Shown here in pieces: positions 25,538 through 36,100 of a stretch of 64,000 nucleotides of DNA (positions within the stretch are counted from its first letter, which is position 1; each line of letters starts with the position of its first letter). The translations under genes were made by a program, and so were the position numbers. Origin of the DNA: Candidatus Nanoarchaeia archaeon (GTDB taxonomy: Archaea > Nanobdellota > Nanobdellia > Woesearchaeales > WJIZ01); assembly GCA_028279765.1 (NCBI GenBank), contig JANQND010000002.1, forward strand, positions 83,913-147,912. The letters are read 5' to 3'. The notes below the pieces were generated by a model. It had not been told where the DNA came from, did no database searches, and was given only the letters and a program-made list of their open reading frames with translations.

Positions 25538-26749
25538 CTACCCTAGCCCCAGTTCTCTCTGCAGGGACTTCTGAATATTTTCTATAGAGGTTGTTTGTAT
25601 GCCCAGGCTTACTTCCCTTGTTCTCCCGTAGCGGCCTTTCGAGATTATCTTTGCGTTAATGATTCCGAACATGTCGAGCTCGGCTAAAACATCAGATATT
25701 CTTCTTTGTGTAAGCGGGCGAAGTGCGGTCTGCTGGCAAAGAGATTTGTAGTAGTCATAGATCTCTCCAGTAAAAATAGTGCCCTGCTTCTTTGATGACA
25801 GGACAAGGATAGAGTAAAGGATGCATTGGCTTTGTTTCGGCTGTTGAATAACAATATCTACCAGTCTATCTTTTTCGATCTTCTCTTCAGCTCGGTCGAT
25901 ATGCGCAAGGGAAATTCTTGCTGCTCTTTCTCTCTCTGTAAGCTCGCCTGCAACGCGCAGCAGTTCCAGGGCTCGTCGTGCATCACCATGTTCTCTTGCA
26001 GAATATGCGGCGCATTTTTCTATGGTCCCGGGCTCCAGGGCTCCGCTTGCAAAAGCAAGTTCTGATCGCTGGCGCAGAATATCCTGAATCTGAAGAGCGT
26101 TGTATGGGGGGTATACGATCTCTTCTTCGGAGAGAGATGAGCGAACGCGAGGGTCAAGGTGATCAATAAAAAGAAGATCGTTGGACAGCCCGACCAAAGT
26201 AACATAGCTATGTTGAAGATTTTCGTTATAGCGTGTTAAGTTATAGAGTACGCTGTCTCCTGCTTTTTTAATCAGTTGGTCAACCTCATCAAGGATAAGA
26301 ACAACAGGTTTGCCTTGCTGTTCAATCGCATTAAAAAAAATACGGTAGACCTCATCTGTCGGAAGGCCGGTAATAGGGATTTCTTTCCCCAATTCCCTTG
26401 CAAGCTGTGCGAGGAGACGATATTCTGTATCAGCAACACGCTTCAGTTTGCAATTAAGGTACACTATTTTAAAGGAGAGCTTATTGTCAGTAGAGGTTTG
26501 CTCCATGCTGCGCATAACGTATTTAATAGACATGGTTTTCCCTGTTCCGGTCTTGCCATAAATAAAAAGATTAGATGGCTTGTTTCCTTTAAGAATGGGC
26601 GCCAGGATTTGCGCAATATGTTTTATTTGCTCATCTCTATGGTGGACAGCTTCCGGAAGGTAGCTACCTTGAAACACGCCCTTATCCTTAAAGATCGACT
26701 CGGTTTTAAGATAGTCATTAAAAAATTCTGCGAGATCTTTACTTGCCAT
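25538..26749 (-). CDS. cdc6: Origin-recognition protein Cdc6/Orc1
   Basis: Binds origin repeats and loads MCM. The 403 residues have Walker A GKTGTGKT (65-72), Walker B LILDEVD (151-157), sensor VGLSND, then the sensor 2 lid (REHGDARRALELL) and a C-terminal winged helix (about 320-395, with RRISDVLAELDMFGII). I start at the ATG at 26749, giving MASKDLAEFF; the longer in-frame start would add a hydrophobic stretch unlike the family and cross the promoter region. The region just upstream holds the ORB-like repeats this protein would bind. Confidence 0.96.
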   Translation of the reverse strand: MASKDLAEFFNDYLKTESIFKDKGVFQGSYLPEAVHHRDEQIKHIAQILAPILKGNKPSNLFIYGKTGTGKTMSIKYVMRSMEQTSTDNKLSFKIVYLNCKLKRVADTEYRLLAQLARELGKEIPITGLPTDEVYRIFFNAIEQQGKPVVLILDEVDQLIKKAGDSVLYNLTRYNENLQHSYVTLVGLSNDLLFIDHLDPRVRSSLSEEEIVYPPYNALQIQDILRQRSELAFASGALEPGTIEKCAAYSAREHGDARRALELLRVAGELTERERAARISLAHIDRAEEKIEKDRLVDIVIQQPKQSQCILYSILVLSSKKQGTIFTGEIYDYYKSLCQQTALRPLTQRRISDVLAELDMFGIINAKIISKGRYGRTREVSLGIQTTSIENIQKSLQRELGLG

Positions 26750-26816
26750 TGTGTTCCATGAGAAACGCAGGTTTTTAAATGTTATTATACTTAGAAATAG
26801 AGCTTGTCTTAGTGTT

Positions 26817-27124
26817 GCCCCACCCCTTAATTTCTGGTGGAATGTCCATATAAAAATAATAGTCCGTATAAAAAAATTATATATATTATATTTCAATATA
26901 GAAAATAATAAATAATATACTATTGACTCTAATCAAAAAGAAAAAGCAAGAAACAAACAACCCAAATGAAGAGAACAATGTGCACATTTTAAGTATGAAA
27001 GATGCCAAAAAATAACACAAAAACACAAATATACATTCTCTATAGGAAATTAAGGGGTAGGTGGAGGATATTTAGTAAACTTCAAAACGGGCGAAAGATC
27101 CTCCAGGTATGCCTTAATCTCCTA
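26817..27124. other. Probable replication origin (oriC) with three ORB-like elements
   Basis: The 619-bp gap between cdc6 (26749) and the next start (27369) has origin structure. ORB1 reads TTCCACCAGAAATTAAGGGG on the minus strand (about 26823-26842). ORB2 (27043-27058, plus) shares the identical 13-mer GAAATTAAGGGGT. ORB3 (27112-27124, minus) reads TAGGAGATTAAGG, 12 of 13 identical to ORB2. Archaeal ORBs have a TTCCA...GAAA core ending in a G-run, as here. A 60-bp A+T segment (26868-26927) between ORB1 and ORB2 is a likely unwinding element. ORB2 and ORB3 flank inverted repeats TGGAGGAT (27062-27069) and ATCCTCCA (27098-27105) in exact symmetry. Confidence 0.75.
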
Positions 27125-27198
27125 CGTATTTTATTGATTAAGACATAAGGAAAAACAAGTAGTCTTTTCCTTCCTATTATATTCTCTAAAATTGAAAA

Positions 27199-27212
27199 GC
27201 TTTAAATACTGT
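27199..27212 (+). promoter_or_regulatory. Putative promoter of the surface-protein cluster
   Basis: AAGCTTTAAATACT is a TATA-like element predicting a start of transcription near 27235. It is the only good candidate before the 25-kb block and favours the ATG at 27369 over the TTG at 27225 as start of the first gene. The leader would be about 130 nt. Confidence 0.45.
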
Positions 27213-27368
27213 GAATAGGATAATTTGTATACACGTTTAAGGGTATTGTATTCGAGGGGAAAGAGAGTAACAATATCTCAAAATAATAGCCAAAAACAAA
27301 GAAATAATTTAGTTGGCACTCAGAAAAGAAAGAATAGATGTATTAGAACCCACTACAAAAGAAAAAAG

Positions 27369-30300
27369 ATGGGAATAAAGCGGGTCGCTTGGATAAGTAT
27401 AGTTCTAGTAGTAGTCTTCTCTTCGTTTACTTGGGCTTACAAGTACGATATAGCGTATGATTTTGGCGACTCCAAGGCGTGTGAGGATTTTGGTGGAGAA
27501 ACTTGCAAGATACACTATACTAATAGTGATGTGGGGAAGGGAACTTGTAAAGGGTATGCAGGGAATTGGATCTGGGAAACAATTTTAGAATTCGATTTAG
27601 AGTCACTCCCTATTGAGAAAGCAAAATTTGTGGTGCAGTCTGGCGAGCAATTAGAGTGCAAGTTAAATGGAGAAACAGTTCTAACTCACGTAATTACGAC
27701 CACAACATGCAATAATGAATATCCAGAAGATCTTGATCCGAGCTTGTTCAAAATAGGGAAGAATCAAATACAGTGCGGAATAAAAGGGAGGGCAGGCCAA
27801 GGAAGGTATGCTGGCTTCGAGCTCAAGGAATTCTCTTTCACTATAACTGAAGAAGTGGAAGCAGACTCTAGCAAATTTGCTTGTGAGGAATATCCACAAG
27901 GAGCCAGGTGGGTTACTGATATAGATGTTGATCAAGAATCTGATGATTTTTGCTGCGGCGACGATGCAAGCGACGATCCAGGCATATCCGACGATGCCTG
28001 TATATCTTGCCCACTGGGAGATAGTTTTGGGCACCGCTCTTGGCATGAAACTCTTGGTTGCTGCGGTGTTGATAATGTTTCTCAGTGCGGGATTTTTCAG
28101 GACGAAATATACTTATGCAGCGATGCAGAAGGCAGATCCACAAAATGGAGTTGGGGGGACTCCTCCGAAAGCAGAGGGAACATTGTTCGATCTTTCTGTA
28201 GTGAACCTGCGGTCTCTTATGTCTCAGACGGAAACGACTGGATAGCCTGTACTCCCCCTATCTTGCCCACTGGTTGTACGGATACTGATAGCGGGAATGA
28301 TTATGAAAACCAAGGAACGGTTACTGTCACTGTAGCAGACAAGGAATTTATTCATACAGATAGTTGCGACGGAAATAATCTTCTCGAATATTCTTGCAGT
28401 GAGGGGTTTGTGGTGAAAAACACAACGTTTAGGTGTGAAAACAGTTGCAGCAATGGGGCTTGCCAGTCTCTTTCCTGTACAGACCAAGATTACTCGGGGA
28501 GCGAGGTTTACCAATATTATGCGCCAGGAACAGCATATGACATTGATTCAAGCGGCCAAGGCAGTTGCGGGCAAGAACAATATGAAGGGCTCCTTATTGA
28601 AACTTATTGTAAAGATGGTGAGTATAGCCTAGGTGACTATGATTGCCCAGAAGGGTGCAGCGGCGGAACTTGCCAGGTTATTTGCGAAGACAAAGGCACT
28701 AATTTTTACGCGACCGAAAGAATCGGCAAAGGAGAGGTTTCCCTTACTGATTATTGCAGTCCTGATGGAACGTTGCTCTTTGAGACTCAATGCAGTTCCG
28801 GAAAAGGAAACTATATTATGCATGAATGCGAAAACGGCTGTGTGAATGGAAAGTGCATCAGAAACAAAGAGAAGAAAACATTCAAGACAGAAGAACCATT
28901 CCTTGTAGAAAGGGACCAAGATTACGTAATAAAGCACGGTTTAGGCAGGATACCTTCAATATGTTCAGTCTATTTTATTGATGATGAAAGCGATGATTTG
29001 AACAACCCTCAGCAGCGAATATTAGTAGAGCCGGTAACGTATAGAGGCTACTCTATACACCATGTTGACGAAACCCACCTTACTATCTCGACGGGGTCGC
29101 ACGCGGTTGCCACTGCCTTGGCAAGCACAACAACAAAGAATTGGAAAGCGCCCTTTCCCGGACGCGATTCTCAATGGGCCAACGAAATTCGATATCATAA
29201 AGGATACTATCAAGTTATTTGCCAAATTGAAAGTGACCATAATACTTTCGAGACAGATTGGTTCTCTGTCGAGAGGCACAAAGATTACGAGATACCTAAC
29301 ATTTTCGGAACAGAACTTACTTGGTGTACTACATACTTCAAACCGAATCCCCCCCCCGACTTACTAATCAAATCGGAACGAATGGAGGGAGGTGCAAAGC
29401 ACGGGCAATCATATCACCATATCAATGAAGACACCTTCACTCACTCAACAGGATTCAATGGTGCAGTAACACTTTCCATGGCTAATAATGGAGAAGAAGG
29501 ATGGAGGGAGAACTTTCCGGGACATAACTCTTCGGGCAGGGGGATTTTTAATTGGGTCGGGTACTTCAATGGATATCACAAAAATATTTGTGGAAGGGCC
29601 GAACCACAAGAGACGTCAGCGAAAATCGTTCATGCCTCGGATTGGTTTGAAGCCAAAAGAAATAAGAACTATCCGATAGAGCACAATTTAAATGAAATCC
29701 CTGCGTGGTGTTCGGTTCTCTTCAGAAAAGATGAAACTCATGATCCGTTTATTGTTCAAAGAACGGACAAAGGAAACGATCGAGGCCATTCTATCCATAC
29801 GGTCACGGAAACTTCTTTAGTAGTATCAACAGGGAGAGGTGCAGTAGCAACTACTTATACAGATGTCAGCAAAAACTCAGGCTGGAAGGATAAGTTCCCT
29901 GGGAGAAGCGGCCGAGATAAAAATGAAATTTATTATTTTAACGGAGAATATAAAGTAATTTGTGGGTCATCAAAAGGTGCAGACAGAGACAACGTCCTTG
30001 ACACTTCTTTAATTGCTCACTATGTTCCAAAAGATATCAATCGAGAAACCCCCCATACATTCTACGATGAAGGGCGAACAAATCCTCTATCAATAGAAGC
30101 ACATGATTATATTTGCACAGATGATCAAGAGGATTTCGATATATATGAGTGCTGTGGTGCAGCCCCTGGAGAAAATAGCGTTTGCAACGACGAATTTAAC
30201 CCAAGCCTAGGAAAATTCTTGGGAGATTCAGTCTCACTATATGAAAGATATTTTTATTGTACAGAAGGATCAAATTTCACCTCTGATCTTGATCAGCTTG

Positions 30301-31877
30301 ATGCGCAATACGCATGCGAGGCAGCAAAGGCACCAGATGGAACACCGTTAGGGCTTAATTGGACAGGAACTCTATGTTGTGCAGAGCCCCATGATGGAGC
30401 AGAATACTATAACGATCCGGGAACAGACCTTGACGATTCCGTTCACGAAGAGAGAGGGGCCTGCTTCGATGGACACACGATTTATAACGGACAGAGAGTT
30501 GAAGATTACGCACAGTTGCTCGTTATAAACGGAACGGTCTCGGGGTGTGCAACAAATAGAATTACCCTCCCAGAAAACACCTATCTTCTCAATCTGACGG
30601 ATAACCACACACAGCAACCCTTAGTAAAAAGCAAACCATACTGTACTTATGATGATTTCTCTGGGCATTTCTGTGACTTGACGGGCAATTGGACGCCACT
30701 TCCTTCAGGGGAATCGGATAACATAGGCCATAGCCAAATTCCACTTCTCTCTTGGATCAACGAATCAAACACTGAAAGGAGCTGTTGTTCTGATTTCTCC
30801 TGTTGGACTGGAGATTCTTGCTACCCCGATCAAAAGACACTTCCTAAAGGACTTCCGTATAAAGATGATTATAGGTGTGTACAGGGGCACTGGCAAATAT
30901 CACCAGTAAAAAATTCAATGGATAATACCGAACAAGGGTATTGTCCTCGTCCAGAACAATGCCTGGTTTCTACAACGGGAAAAGCGCAAGACAACGATAA
31001 CCCATTAGGTGACCCTCAATGTATCACAGAAGGACAATTTATCGGGGACAGCTATTGTGTTGAAGGTAAGTGGTCCACCAGAACAAGGAGCGCAGGCCTG
31101 CCTCTCTTGAATTTCACAACTCCTCAGGACTTCACGCTCTATTGCGGCTCTCATGAGCAAACACTCAATTATTTTGACTATAGTTTAGATGTTCACAAGC
31201 TCTTTGGACTCACGCAAGGCTCAACACCTTCAATTCCTCAACTCTGCCTGCTAAAAACACAAGGTACATTTTATCTCTCTGCACCACTTAATAAAGCCCC
31301 TTCCAGTGATTCAGCATTATCAGCAGTACTAGGCCCCTTCACCGATTGCCAGCAGGGAGATCCTGATTCATTCAGCTCGTGTAATGGGGAAGGGTTGGAT
31401 GATGCCTGGTGGAATAACGCAACCAATACTATTATCTATAGTAACCAAGAATTCAACCTAACTCCAGTGGATCAACATACTCTCTACGAACAGCACATAG
31501 AACCAAAACTCAACACCACGCTTAATGTGCTCTCTTCTTCAACAATAAACAAGACCTTTGTACAGAGCGGTCTAGACTTGGATCATCTATACATTGAAGA
31601 GACACCCGACAAAAAAATCTTCGCCACGTGGGATAAGGATACAACGGGACAATATATTGTAGCACGCTATGAGGGCCTTGACGCACAAAACGTGTGCACC
31701 TTTATCGACCACTTCGGGGCAGCACGGGGACAGGGGACAGTAGAAGGAACGGAAATAGGAATAGAGTGTATGGTATCTGATGGTGGGACAGTTGCAAATA
31801 TTATCGCAAAACAAACAGCAAACATCAATATCAATGTCATCTGGACAGATTTAACAGGAAAGCTACGACTACAATAA
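27369..31877 (+). CDS. Giant secreted Cys-rich protein with a triplicated ~115-aa module
   Basis: A 1502-residue extracellular protein of unknown function. It starts with a Sec signal (VAWISIVLVVVFSSFTWA). Residues 30-500 are rich in paired cysteines with short repeats such as ENGCVNGKC and EGCSGGTC. Three consecutive modules follow (nt 28888-29233, 29250-29600, 29636-29968). Each runs from a (D/E)R..(D/N)Y.I start through STG..AV and FPG to an NGYYQVIC-type end. The C-terminal 600 residues are again Cys-rich with no membrane anchor. A run of nine C at 29349-29357 encodes Pro-Pro-Pro. It is the first gene of the pilin-like cluster. Adhesin or surface-layer component is a guess from secretion and size. 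Confidence 0.7.
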   Translation: MGIKRVAWISIVLVVVFSSFTWAYKYDIAYDFGDSKACEDFGGETCKIHYTNSDVGKGTCKGYAGNWIWETILEFDLESLPIEKAKFVVQSGEQLECKLNGETVLTHVITTTTCNNEYPEDLDPSLFKIGKNQIQCGIKGRAGQGRYAGFELKEFSFTITEEVEADSSKFACEEYPQGARWVTDIDVDQESDDFCCGDDASDDPGISDDACISCPLGDSFGHRSWHETLGCCGVDNVSQCGIFQDEIYLCSDAEGRSTKWSWGDSSESRGNIVRSFCSEPAVSYVSDGNDWIACTPPILPTGCTDTDSGNDYENQGTVTVTVADKEFIHTDSCDGNNLLEYSCSEGFVVKNTTFRCENSCSNGACQSLSCTDQDYSGSEVYQYYAPGTAYDIDSSGQGSCGQEQYEGLLIETYCKDGEYSLGDYDCPEGCSGGTCQVICEDKGTNFYATERIGKGEVSLTDYCSPDGTLLFETQCSSGKGNYIMHECENGCVNGKCIRNKEKKTFKTEEPFLVERDQDYVIKHGLGRIPSICSVYFIDDESDDLNNPQQRILVEPVTYRGYSIHHVDETHLTISTGSHAVATALASTTTKNWKAPFPGRDSQWANEIRYHKGYYQVICQIESDHNTFETDWFSVERHKDYEIPNIFGTELTWCTTYFKPNPPPDLLIKSERMEGGAKHGQSYHHINEDTFTHSTGFNGAVTLSMANNGEEGWRENFPGHNSSGRGIFNWVGYFNGYHKNICGRAEPQETSAKIVHASDWFEAKRNKNYPIEHNLNEIPAWCSVLFRKDETHDPFIVQRTDKGNDRGHSIHTVTETSLVVSTGRGAVATTYTDVSKNSGWKDKFPGRSGRDKNEIYYFNGEYKVICGSSKGADRDNVLDTSLIAHYVPKDINRETPHTFYDEGRTNPLSIEAHDYICTDDQEDFDIYECCGAAPGENSVCNDEFNPSLGKFLGDSVSLYERYFYCTEGSNFTSDLDQLDAQYACEAAKAPDGTPLGLNWTGTLCCAEPHDGAEYYNDPGTDLDDSVHEERGACFDGHTIYNGQRVEDYAQLLVINGTVSGCATNRITLPENTYLLNLTDNHTQQPLVKSKPYCTYDDFSGHFCDLTGNWTPLPSGESDNIGHSQIPLLSWINESNTERSCCSDFSCWTGDSCYPDQKTLPKGLPYKDDYRCVQGHWQISPVKNSMDNTEQGYCPRPEQCLVSTTGKAQDNDNPLGDPQCITEGQFIGDSYCVEGKWSTRTRSAGLPLLNFTTPQDFTLYCGSHEQTLNYFDYSLDVHKLFGLTQGSTPSIPQLCLLKTQGTFYLSAPLNKAPSSDSALSAVLGPFTDCQQGDPDSFSSCNGEGLDDAWWNNATNTIIYSNQEFNLTPVDQHTLYEQHIEPKLNTTLNVLSSSTINKTFVQSGLDLDHLYIEETPDKKIFATWDKDTTGQYIVARYEGLDAQNVCTFIDHFGAARGQGTVEGTEIGIECMVSDGGTVANIIAKQTANININVIWTDLTGKLRLQ

Positions 31878-31894
31878 GCACAACACAAAGAAAA

Positions 31895-33118
31895 ATGAAA
31901 AGAAAACATGCTCAAGTAACTCTCTTTTTGATCTTGGGAGTAGTCGTAATCCTAATAGTCATAGCACTCTTCTTTACTCTTTCCTCTCAAAGAGAAGGAG
32001 ACTTGAATACTCAAACAACGATTGCACAAAAAGTGCCAACAGAACTCAACCCTTTCATGACCTATATGCAGACCTGTATTGAAACAGTCGCAAAACAGGG
32101 AATATTTATGTTGGGTGAGCAAGGAGGATATATTTATGAAGGACAAGGCGGGAACAAGAGAGAAGCCCCCTCTTCTTTTTTCCTTGCTCATGAAGAAATA
32201 ACTGTTCCCTATCGCATTAAAGTAAGTATAGGTGGGGGAGAATGTATGACTCAAGCTCCCCATTATCCTGTTCTCAACCAGCAATACCCTTACACCGATC
32301 TTTCAACACAAGCAACAAAATATGATGAAAAGGGATGTTTTGGAAAGCCAATTCTCTTCAGTTTTAACAACTCGCTCGATCTGAGTCTCGTTCCTTACAT
32401 GGAGCAGCAAATAAAGGAACAATGTACGCTGGATACTTTCCCTCAATACGAATTTGATGCAGCAGAGCCAGCAGTCAAGGTACACCCTTCAGCTTTCAAA
32501 ACAATATTCACGGTTATTTATCCTATAAGTATAACGCTCCCATCAATAGGCCGAACAGAGCAGGTTGAGCTCTTCCAAGCAGAGGTGCGGATCGCACTAA
32601 AGGAAATCTACGAATTTGCAAATGAAATCATGATTAAGGATTCTACAGACCCTCGATATGATATTAGAACAGGAATTCCTTCTTCTGGTTTTTCGGTATC
32701 TACACACCAAAACGGAAACGATGACGTTGTCAAGATACAATCAGATACTTTAAAGCTAGATGGAAAGAATTTCGTTCTCTCTTTTGCAAGAGAAAACAGA
32801 CCACCTGCTCTCGAATATGTTTCGCTAACCAGTATCAGTGACAAGGAAGTGATCAAGGACGAACAGGTAACCTGGGCTGACCTGGTGCTTGAGCCGATCA
32901 AAGGAGTGGACCCTGATGAAGACACCATAACTTCTCTAGTTTGGCTCGACAGGATAAATGGTAAAGTATTGCCTGATACCGGATACACCTTCACGCTAGC
33001 TGATGTGAACCGAGCACCGCTTCAAATAGAAATCGGAGTGAGTGACGGGCAATATACAGACTATCAGTCTCAAAACATACACGAACAATTCATTATTGAT
33101 GTTCCACAAATACCATGA
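31895..33118 (+). CDS. Membrane-anchored extracellular protein with pilin-like N-terminus
   Basis: A 407-residue protein. Residues 5-7 (H-A-Q) precede a 22-residue hydrophobic helix, the arrangement of archaeal class III signal peptides (cleavage before Gln). The remainder is predicted extracellular. The C-terminal 120 residues look beta-rich and contain [17 protein letters not shown] and VSDGQYTD, similar to cadherin or Ig-like folds. The start lies 17 nt after the first giant gene, and the stop overlaps the second giant gene by 4 nt. It has no recognised family; a structural or adhesive role is inferred. Confidence 0.62.
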   Translation: MKRKHAQVTLFLILGVVVILIVIALFFTLSSQREGDLNTQTTIAQKVPTELNPFMTYMQTCIETVAKQGIFMLGEQGGYIYEGQGGNKREAPSSFFLAHEEITVPYRIKVSIGGGECMTQAPHYPVLNQQYPYTDLSTQATKYDEKGCFGKPILFSFNNSLDLSLVPYMEQQIKEQCTLDTFPQYEFDAAEPAVKVHPSAFKTIFTVIYPISITLPSIGRTEQVELFQAEVRIALKEIYEFANEIMIKDSTDPRYDIRTGIPSSGFSVSTHQNGNDDVVKIQSDTLKLDGKNFVLSFARENRPPALEYVSLTSISDKEVIKDEQVTWADLVLEPIKGVDPDEDTITSLVWLDRINGKVLPDTGYTFTLADVNRAPLQIEIGVSDGQYTDYQSQNIHEQFIIDVPQIP

Positions 33119-36100
33119 GCAATAAAACTATACTGTCAGTGCCGGCACTTCTTGTGCTTACTCTTCTTGCTGTAATGCTCTCTTCTTCAGAAAGTTATGC
33201 AGTAGGAGAAGAGGGCTGCTGCACTAATCCAAATTCCTACGACCAAGGTTACTTCTGTACAGGTTTCCTGGATCTTCTATCTTGTTGTCCGGACCCAGCA
33301 CAAAACCCAGACTTCTACAGCTCAGTAGACAATCCAAACGGCCCAGATACTCAGCAAGACTGCCAGGATAATTATTTTAACCCAGGGCAGGCATGTGGTG
33401 TTTTTCCTCAGTGTGTGGATATTGCTTGCTGCTGCGGAGGATCAAACGATGGGCTGGAAATTTCCAGAAGCATATGCACTCTTCAGCAAGGCACCGCTCA
33501 CGATGGAATAGATGATTGCCCGGCTTTCTGTGAAACACAAACAGATCCCGAGCCCCCTGCATCACAATGCGGAAACCCAGACTTTCAGCCAGCCATTTCT
33601 CTTTTCACCGTAAGGCCCCTGAAAGGCCAGCAGGGATTCGAATTATTCTGGAGTGATGATTGCAGCGCAACGCAGTACATTATCGAGCGCTGCGATGAAG
33701 AAGGAGGAAACTGCGTTACCATTGCAACAACAACAAGTAAACAGCTACAGGACATCTCGTCAAATCTCCTCTGGGACAAGAATATTATGTATAATCTAAC
33801 AGCACAATATGAATTTGAGCGAGAAGCAAAGGCACAAAGAACGGCAAATTTAGGAGATATTGCCTGCTGGGGAAGAACAAGTTCTGCTCAATTCTGTATC
33901 TACAGCAGCTTCTTTAACACGCACCAAGATCATATTCTCAAACCAGAAAACCAGCAACATTACGAATCAACAGGACATACAGAACTAACCTTCCAGAACT
34001 ATGTTGATACCAAATTTTCTGATATTATCAATAATGCCTATGCCTGCACAGATCAAAACAGGCTTACTGCTCCGGATCTTCAATGCGAAGAGCCGGCATT
34101 TTGTGTCATAGACGATGAGGGACCAAGTTGTAGACAAGGATCACAGTGCGAGCCTGATTTCACAAACTCTCCCTTTGGTCTCTATCTGACAGAAGACCAG
34201 TGCCATGATTTGGGGTACTGCTACTATGATAACTCTCCTGCATTGGTAGATAAATGTTATAGCTGCAATCCGCAGATGGATTGCTACAATTACAAATCCA
34301 AGGAAGCATGCGAAACGAATCAATGTAACATCGGAAGCCTGAGCACGTGCGAGTGGAGAGAGACCATTCCTGAATTAGGAGTAGGGGTTTGTATTGACCC
34401 TAACAGGGACAATTGCCGATTCTGTGGTTCATCAGAGCATACCACACACCACACGCCTGACCCCACCGGATTCAATCAAGTCTATTCATTATGCTCTGAA
34501 ATGCAGGCGCAGGCACTATCCACTCCTCAGTTCCGTTGCGAATACATCAATGGAGGCGTCGCAAGTTGTGGCCAGGTAAGTTGTCTGAGCTTCAGTCAAA
34601 ACGAATGTCCTGCTTCTCCCCCTACACTCGATCCGGACAACTCGATTGTATCAGAATCGATCAATGAATGCGGGATTAATGTTTGTCAATACATCAATGG
34701 AAAGTGTAGAAAAAATGCAGATGGAGATCAAGGGATAGAAAGTGAAGAAAACCATGGAAGAGATTGCGTAGACGGAGATATCGGCTGTGAGCTCGACTAT
34801 TTTCCTCCAGAGTATACCTTCCTCTCTCCAATCCGTGACTCTGATGAGGTAATCATTGGATTCGATATTATCTTACGCGATCAAAGTAGTGAAGGAACCA
34901 CAACCAATCCTCCGGGAGCAAGTGTGTACCTCTGCATCGACGGTCCGGGAGACTCGACTTGCGCAAATACAGCTGGAAAAGATTTTACCTTGTTTACGAA
35001 AGACACAGCACTGAGTGTAAACGGATTACTGCTAAGCGATGCCAGTACGGAGAGAAACATCGTTTCTCTTCAGGAAGGAGTAAGCACGATCTATTACTAT
35101 GGAAGGGACCAATACAATAATCTGGGAATTGTTCAATCAACACAGATTGAAGCATATGAAAATGCAACAAGACCGGAACTATACAACGTTGAAGTACAGG
35201 GAGCAACAATCCACAATAACGCATATTACACCAACAACAGAAATCCTCAGATCACTCTCTTCTTCAGAGAGCCCGGAGCAGAATTACTCTCTTCTTCCAC
35301 ATTAAGAGATCAATCAAACAACCCTGCCGTGCCATTTGAGAGTTGGTCTATCTCGCCACAACCATCGAACCAGGGAACGCAATATATCCTTGCTTTTCCT
35401 TCAGGCACACAACTTAGAGAAGAAACGTATAAGGTGGGAGTAAGGGCAAGAAACGAGTTTAACCGCCCGCTTGTTGAAGAAATTGTCATTAGAATCAGCT
35501 CAACTGCACCGCAAATCACACTCTCTCCTCAAGATGAGTTGCTCGATTCCGTTCCAGTAAACATATCGATAGAAGCAGATAAAGCTATCCAATTAAGCGA
35601 AGTAAGTATTAGCGGAATAAACTACACACAAAATTTTTCCGCAGATTTTCACTCTTCATTCCGCGAATCATTGGACATCCCGGACGGAGAGCACACACTT
35701 CTAGTAAAAGCTCGAGATCTCTACTCAAACTCTGCTCAAACATCTTCTTCATTCACCCTGAACGCAGTACAAAGGCCACAAATCAAAATTGTCCAGCCAA
35801 GCCACGGCGTCTCCTCAGCCTTTTCCTTTGATTTAGTGTTGGAAACGGATAATAAAGCAACTTGCCGTTACACTATCGATGATGAAGTGAGCATAGACAG
35901 CCACTTCAATACCATGACACCTTTCGAAAGCACCGACACCACGCAACATAGAAAGACAGGAGTTACGCTTGGCGACGAGGCAACGCATAAACTCTATGTC
36001 TGGTGCAAGGACTCTCATTGGGAGGACATCATTACCCGCGGTCCATTCAGATACACCTTCGATATACGGGTGGACACGACTCCTCCTCAAATCACCTCGC

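Noticed and set aside
26750..26896. Longer cdc6 start
   Set aside because: The extra 49 residues run through the origin-proximal region, overlap ORB1 and do not resemble Cdc6 proteins.
27043..27124. The origin dyad as an H/ACA guide RNA
   Set aside because: The symmetric 6-nt internal loop is suggestive, but no ACA box follows the stem and one arm matches ORB1, so an origin role fits better.
27225..27368. Longer N-terminus (48 residues) for the first giant protein
   Set aside because: It needs a TTG start placed before the predicted transcript start and would put basic low-complexity residues ahead of a clean signal peptide.
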